From Consotaella salsifontis (lineage in GTDB: Bacteria; Pseudomonadota; Alphaproteobacteria; Rhizobiales; Rhizobiaceae), in NCBI RefSeq assembly GCF_900167365.1, contig NZ_FUXL01000004.1, forward strand, positions 346,443 through 410,442: DNA of 64,000 nucleotides. Reading direction: 5' to 3'. The position numbers and the translations under genes are program-made. The notes under the pieces were generated by a model that saw only the letters and a list, made by a program, of their open reading frames with translations, was not told the DNA's origin and made no database searches. Shown piece after piece: positions 62,189 through 64,000 of the stretch. The stretch's first letter is position 1. Each line of letters opens with the position of its first letter.

Positions 62189-62500
62189 GGCGTCACCTCC
62201 CTATGACGGGCGAGCTAGGCTGCGCCCGAATAGAGAGCTTCCGCGAAATAAGGCTGTAGTTGTAGCTGTGCTAATGAGATAGCTTGTTCGGCTAACTCGA
62301 TCAATTTCTTGGTTATTTTGTTCTTAACAATGCTTGTGTTGATTCGCGAGCCGGGCGGAGCCCGGCGAGCGGCGGTCGCGTGCTTCGCGCACGGCCGCGC
62401 CGCCGATCCGCCATGCCGGATCGGCGGAAAATCGACAAAACCGGAAAGTCTGAAAGGCGGGAAACCGTAGAGCCGGTTTCCCGGCTCTACGGCATTGCGG
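62189..62500. other. Intergenic region between the DUF6499 gene and the DUF932 gene
   Basis: 312 bp without a gene. An AT-rich part (62260-62345) lies upstream of the DUF6499 start and probably holds its promoter; the GC-rich part has several stem-loops, the best being the terminator-like one listed next. Confidence 0.55.
62465..62492 (-). terminator. Probable terminator after the DUF932 gene
   Basis: A perfect 12-bp stem, CCGTAGAGCCGG and CCGGCTCTACGG, with a TTTC loop, eight bases after the stop codon. On the minus strand the stem is followed by TTTCCCGCCTTT. Confidence 0.6.
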
Positions 62501-63346
62501 TCATCGCGTCTTCAGGCGCTGCATGCCTTCGGCCAGCGTCCAGAGCGCGCGGTTGAGCGTTACATTCTGGTCGATGCCGTTGATAGCGCGGGTTTGGCTG
62601 CGGCGAATGCGGCCTTCGGCGTTGCGCTTGCTGCCGTACAAGCCGCCACGAATGATATTCTCCTGAATGGCGTTGAAGGTCATCCAGAGGCTTTGCCCCA
62701 TATCTTCGCGGCGGCGGGGCTGGATGATCTGCTCGGGGCGGACGGGGCTTTCGTCCTCGCTATAGCGCGCGACAAGGCTCGCCTCGGCCAGAACGTGGCG
62801 CTCATCCGCCGACAGGGTGATTTCCTTCATGGTTTCGCTGGCGTCGATCAGGCGCGGGAAGTCCTCGGCGACGGTGTAAACCCCTTCGATGATGTCATGC
62901 TGGATATTGCCCTTGTGCGGCACGCGAACTTCTTCGAAGCGCTCGCCCGCAACCAGACTGTTGGTGCAGACGAAACGCAGCATGCCGGCAAACATCTGGT
63001 AGCTGCTGGTTCCGTCATGCGAATTGACGACGATAACCTCCGCCGCCTCGGGCTTGCCGATGCCGTCATCCCGGCGCAGGCGCAGCATGTGCTTGGCGTG
63101 GCCGTGGCGGCTGCCATCGCGCGGGACCGACTGGACAGCGAAGAACGGGAACCATCCCTCCCGCCGCAACCCCTCCACGATGTCGATGGTGGGGACATAG
63201 ACGTAACGCTCTGAGCGGCTGTCATGCGCCTCGCGGGCGAAGATGGACGGGACGTGCCGATAAAGTGCCTCGTTGTCCAGCGGCTCCCGCCCGCTGATCT
63301 GGTGCGAGTTGCGGCCGAACCGGGTGGCAAGGTGATGATAGGTCAT
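62501..63346 (-). CDS. DUF932 domain protein
   Basis: A 281-residue protein. Residues EALYRHVPSIFAREAHDSRS, YVYVPTIDIVEGLRREGWFPF, HDGTSSYQMFAGMLRFVCTNSLV and GNIQHDIIEGVYTV are the DUF932 pattern, a family common on plasmids and ICEs, sometimes compared with phage LGT-like proteins. ATG 63346 has AAGGA eight bases before it. A 28-bp imperfect palindrome lies 21 bases upstream. The function is not established. Confidence 0.9.
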   Translation of the reverse strand: MTYHHLATRFGRNSHQISGREPLDNEALYRHVPSIFAREAHDSRSERYVYVPTIDIVEGLRREGWFPFFAVQSVPRDGSRHGHAKHMLRLRRDDGIGKPEAAEVIVVNSHDGTSSYQMFAGMLRFVCTNSLVAGERFEEVRVPHKGNIQHDIIEGVYTVAEDFPRLIDASETMKEITLSADERHVLAEASLVARYSEDESPVRPEQIIQPRRREDMGQSLWMTFNAIQENIIRGGLYGSKRNAEGRIRRSQTRAINGIDQNVTLNRALWTLAEGMQRLKTR

Positions 63347-63715
63347 GGTCTTGATCCTTTGGCTTGGGTTGGAGCGCAGCGCTGCGCTGCAACCCTGGCC
63401 GTCGCCGAGACCGGGGGGTGCAAGGCGCAAGGGAGACGCGACGGAGGGGGATCACCCGGCCTGCACGGAACGGAGGAACGACGTGGAGGAAGGCTGGGGA
63501 AACCGTCTCGGCTCCCTTGCGCCGCGCCAGGGGGCAGGCCCCCAAGCAACCGGCCCGACCGGAGGGGACCGGAGGACGGGTGACAAGATCTGATCGGGAT
63601 CGCAAAACCGGAGAACCGGAAAACCGTATATCCCGATCTCCTTATTTCCTGACAAGCGGCTGCATGAGCATGAACAAGCCCCGCTCGGGTGAGCGGGGCT
63701 TCTTGGGTGCCGGCC
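63347..63715. other. Intergenic region upstream of the DUF932 gene
   Basis: 369 bp without a supported gene. It holds an imperfect palindrome (GGTTGGAGCGCAGC at 63367-63380 and GCTGCGCTGCAACC at 63381-63394, one mismatch) that may be an operator for the DUF932 gene, a G/A-rich middle part, and a terminator-like hairpin near its right end. Confidence 0.55.
63676..63701 (-). terminator. Terminator-like hairpin after the truncated DUF736 gene
   Basis: AAGCCCCGCTC and GAGCGGGGCTT pair perfectly over 11 bp with a 4-nt loop. It lies 14 bases after the DUF736 stop. The following T-run is weak on both strands. Confidence 0.5.
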
Positions 63716-63907
63716 TCAGTCGCCGATGCGGCGGGACCAGATGAGGTTGTGGCCGCTGCCGTCCTCAGCTTCGACCAGGCTGGCGTAGATCGGCGCCGGG
63801 AAGCTCGGATCGTCCAGCTTGACGGAGAGGTATTCGCGCTGCGTCTCGCGAGCGGTCTTCTTCCAGGCCGCGCCGAATTCGGCGTTATGTGGTGCACCAC
63901 ATAACAC
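63716..63907 (-). pseudogene. Second DUF736 gene, 5' truncated
   Basis: Encodes [34 protein letters not shown] and [17 protein letters not shown], the C-terminal half of a DUF736 protein. The usual N-terminal 40-45 residues (the IGTFTRDG-type start) are absent; the frame stops immediately upstream, and the junction coincides with a 22-bp palindrome (63884-63905). It is therefore cut by a rearrangement, though a 63-residue product from GTG 63907 is conceivable. Confidence 0.75.
63884..63905. repeat. 22-bp perfect palindrome at the DUF736 break
   Basis: GTTATGTGGTG followed directly by its reverse complement. One half is native DUF736 coding sequence; the other belongs to the sequence that replaces its 5' end. 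Confidence 0.75.
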
Positions 63908-64000
63908 CGATTATGCGGAGAGCGGGATTATGCGGAGCACTGGCCTGTGAGGTCTGTGTTGACACCGGTTTCGGCGGGGTTCTGCTCCGCATAATTGCGA
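63908..64000. repeat. Right edge with three ATTATGCGGAG repeats
   Basis: ATTATGCGGAG occurs at 63910-63920 and 63927-63937, and inverted (CTCCGCATAAT) at 63985-63995. No gene is seen. The layout resembles binding sites at the end of a tyrosine-recombinase-mobilised segment, but the mobile gene itself would lie outside the window. Confidence 0.5.

Larger units (their letters stand above)
30358..64000. mobile_element. Integrative and conjugative element, left end and most of body; right end outside window
   Basis: The segment starts at a tRNA-Arg 3' end and carries a serine recombinase, toxin-antitoxin pair, complete trb mating-pore set, coupling protein, relaxase, TraF peptidase, RepA, ParA and an RHH protein, AlpA-like regulator, DUF736/2285/2840/932/2274 accessory genes, and cargo. 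This gene set and order is that of trb-type (MPF-T) ICEs of Proteobacteria such as the Tn4371-like group, except that the integrase is a large serine recombinase. No second tRNA-end copy was found, so the element continues past 64,000. Confidence 0.9.

Noticed and set aside
1..64000. CRISPR arrays, rRNA genes and standard insertion sequences.
   Set aside because: No regularly spaced repeats, no rRNA sequence and no transposase frame were seen on either strand.
30388..64000. The right ICE attachment site.
   Set aside because: No second copy of the tRNA-Arg 3' end was noticed; the element most likely continues beyond the window.

Overview
The window joins two different kinds of DNA. Bases 1 to about 30,357 read as the core chromosome of a GC-rich alphaproteobacterium, most likely of the order Hyphomicrobiales (Rhizobiales). 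The evidence is the hisD, UPF0262, low-molecular-weight phosphatase order, a DUF2948 gene beside hisD, an rpmH-rnpA-yidC cluster followed by engB, and a bacteriophytochrome ending in an HWE-type histidine kinase plus receiver domain. A family such as Aurantimonadaceae is possible, but that is a guess. From base 30,358 to the end the window holds most of an integrative and conjugative element (ICE) whose left end is the 3' part of a tRNA-Arg(ACG) gene.

Chromosome, left to right: the end of a glutamine-synthetase-like gene and a FAD amine oxidase (gamma-glutamyl-polyamine type catabolism); heme oxygenase plus bacteriophytochrome (the chromophore and its photoreceptor kinase); zwf-pgl-edd (upper Entner-Doudoroff pathway); a short-chain dehydrogenase; an exopolysaccharide block (Wzz/GumC protein, Tat-exported GH10 glycanase, flippase, DUF6492 protein, WecG/TagA transferase, GT4, GT2); DUF2948, hisD, UPF0262 and a phosphatase-like gene; engB and a hexapeptide acyltransferase facing them; yidC, rnpA and rpmH; a TVP38 membrane protein, a mercuric-reductase-like flavoprotein and a histidine kinase; then tRNA-Arg.

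ICE, left to right: a minus-strand operon in which a strongly translated small gene, a TumE/TumA-like toxin-antitoxin pair and the large serine recombinase overlap one another by four bases each; two foreign-looking genes (NTF2-like, methyltransferase), the second inside a split DUF2274 gene; the trb type IV secretion genes (trbI, G, F, L, K, J, E, D, C, B); a CopG-like gene and the coupling protein traG; a LysR regulator; a cargo module (TetR regulator, alpha/beta hydrolase, EamA exporter, DUF3313 lipoprotein); the relaxase; a lytic transglycosylase, DUF736, TraF peptidase, DUF2840, an RHH protein, ParA, RepA and an AlpA-like regulator; DUF2285, DUF2867, a frameshifted DUF6499-DUF2285 gene, DUF932, and a 5'-truncated second DUF736 gene at the right edge. 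No second copy of the tRNA 3' end was seen, so the right ICE end probably lies beyond base 64,000.

The most interesting structure is regulatory. Six copies of a 24-bp dyad (ATAAGATGC-type half-sites, 6-nt spacer) occur as three pairs 42 to 48 bp apart: between the TetR gene and the hydrolase, across the DUF3313 promoter, and over a third promoter that now has no recognisable gene downstream. A separate element of about 60 bp is shared upstream of the integration operon and of the RepA/ParA/AlpA operon, and a 20-bp element is shared upstream of the trb and traG operons. Together they suggest co-regulation of integration, maintenance and transfer.
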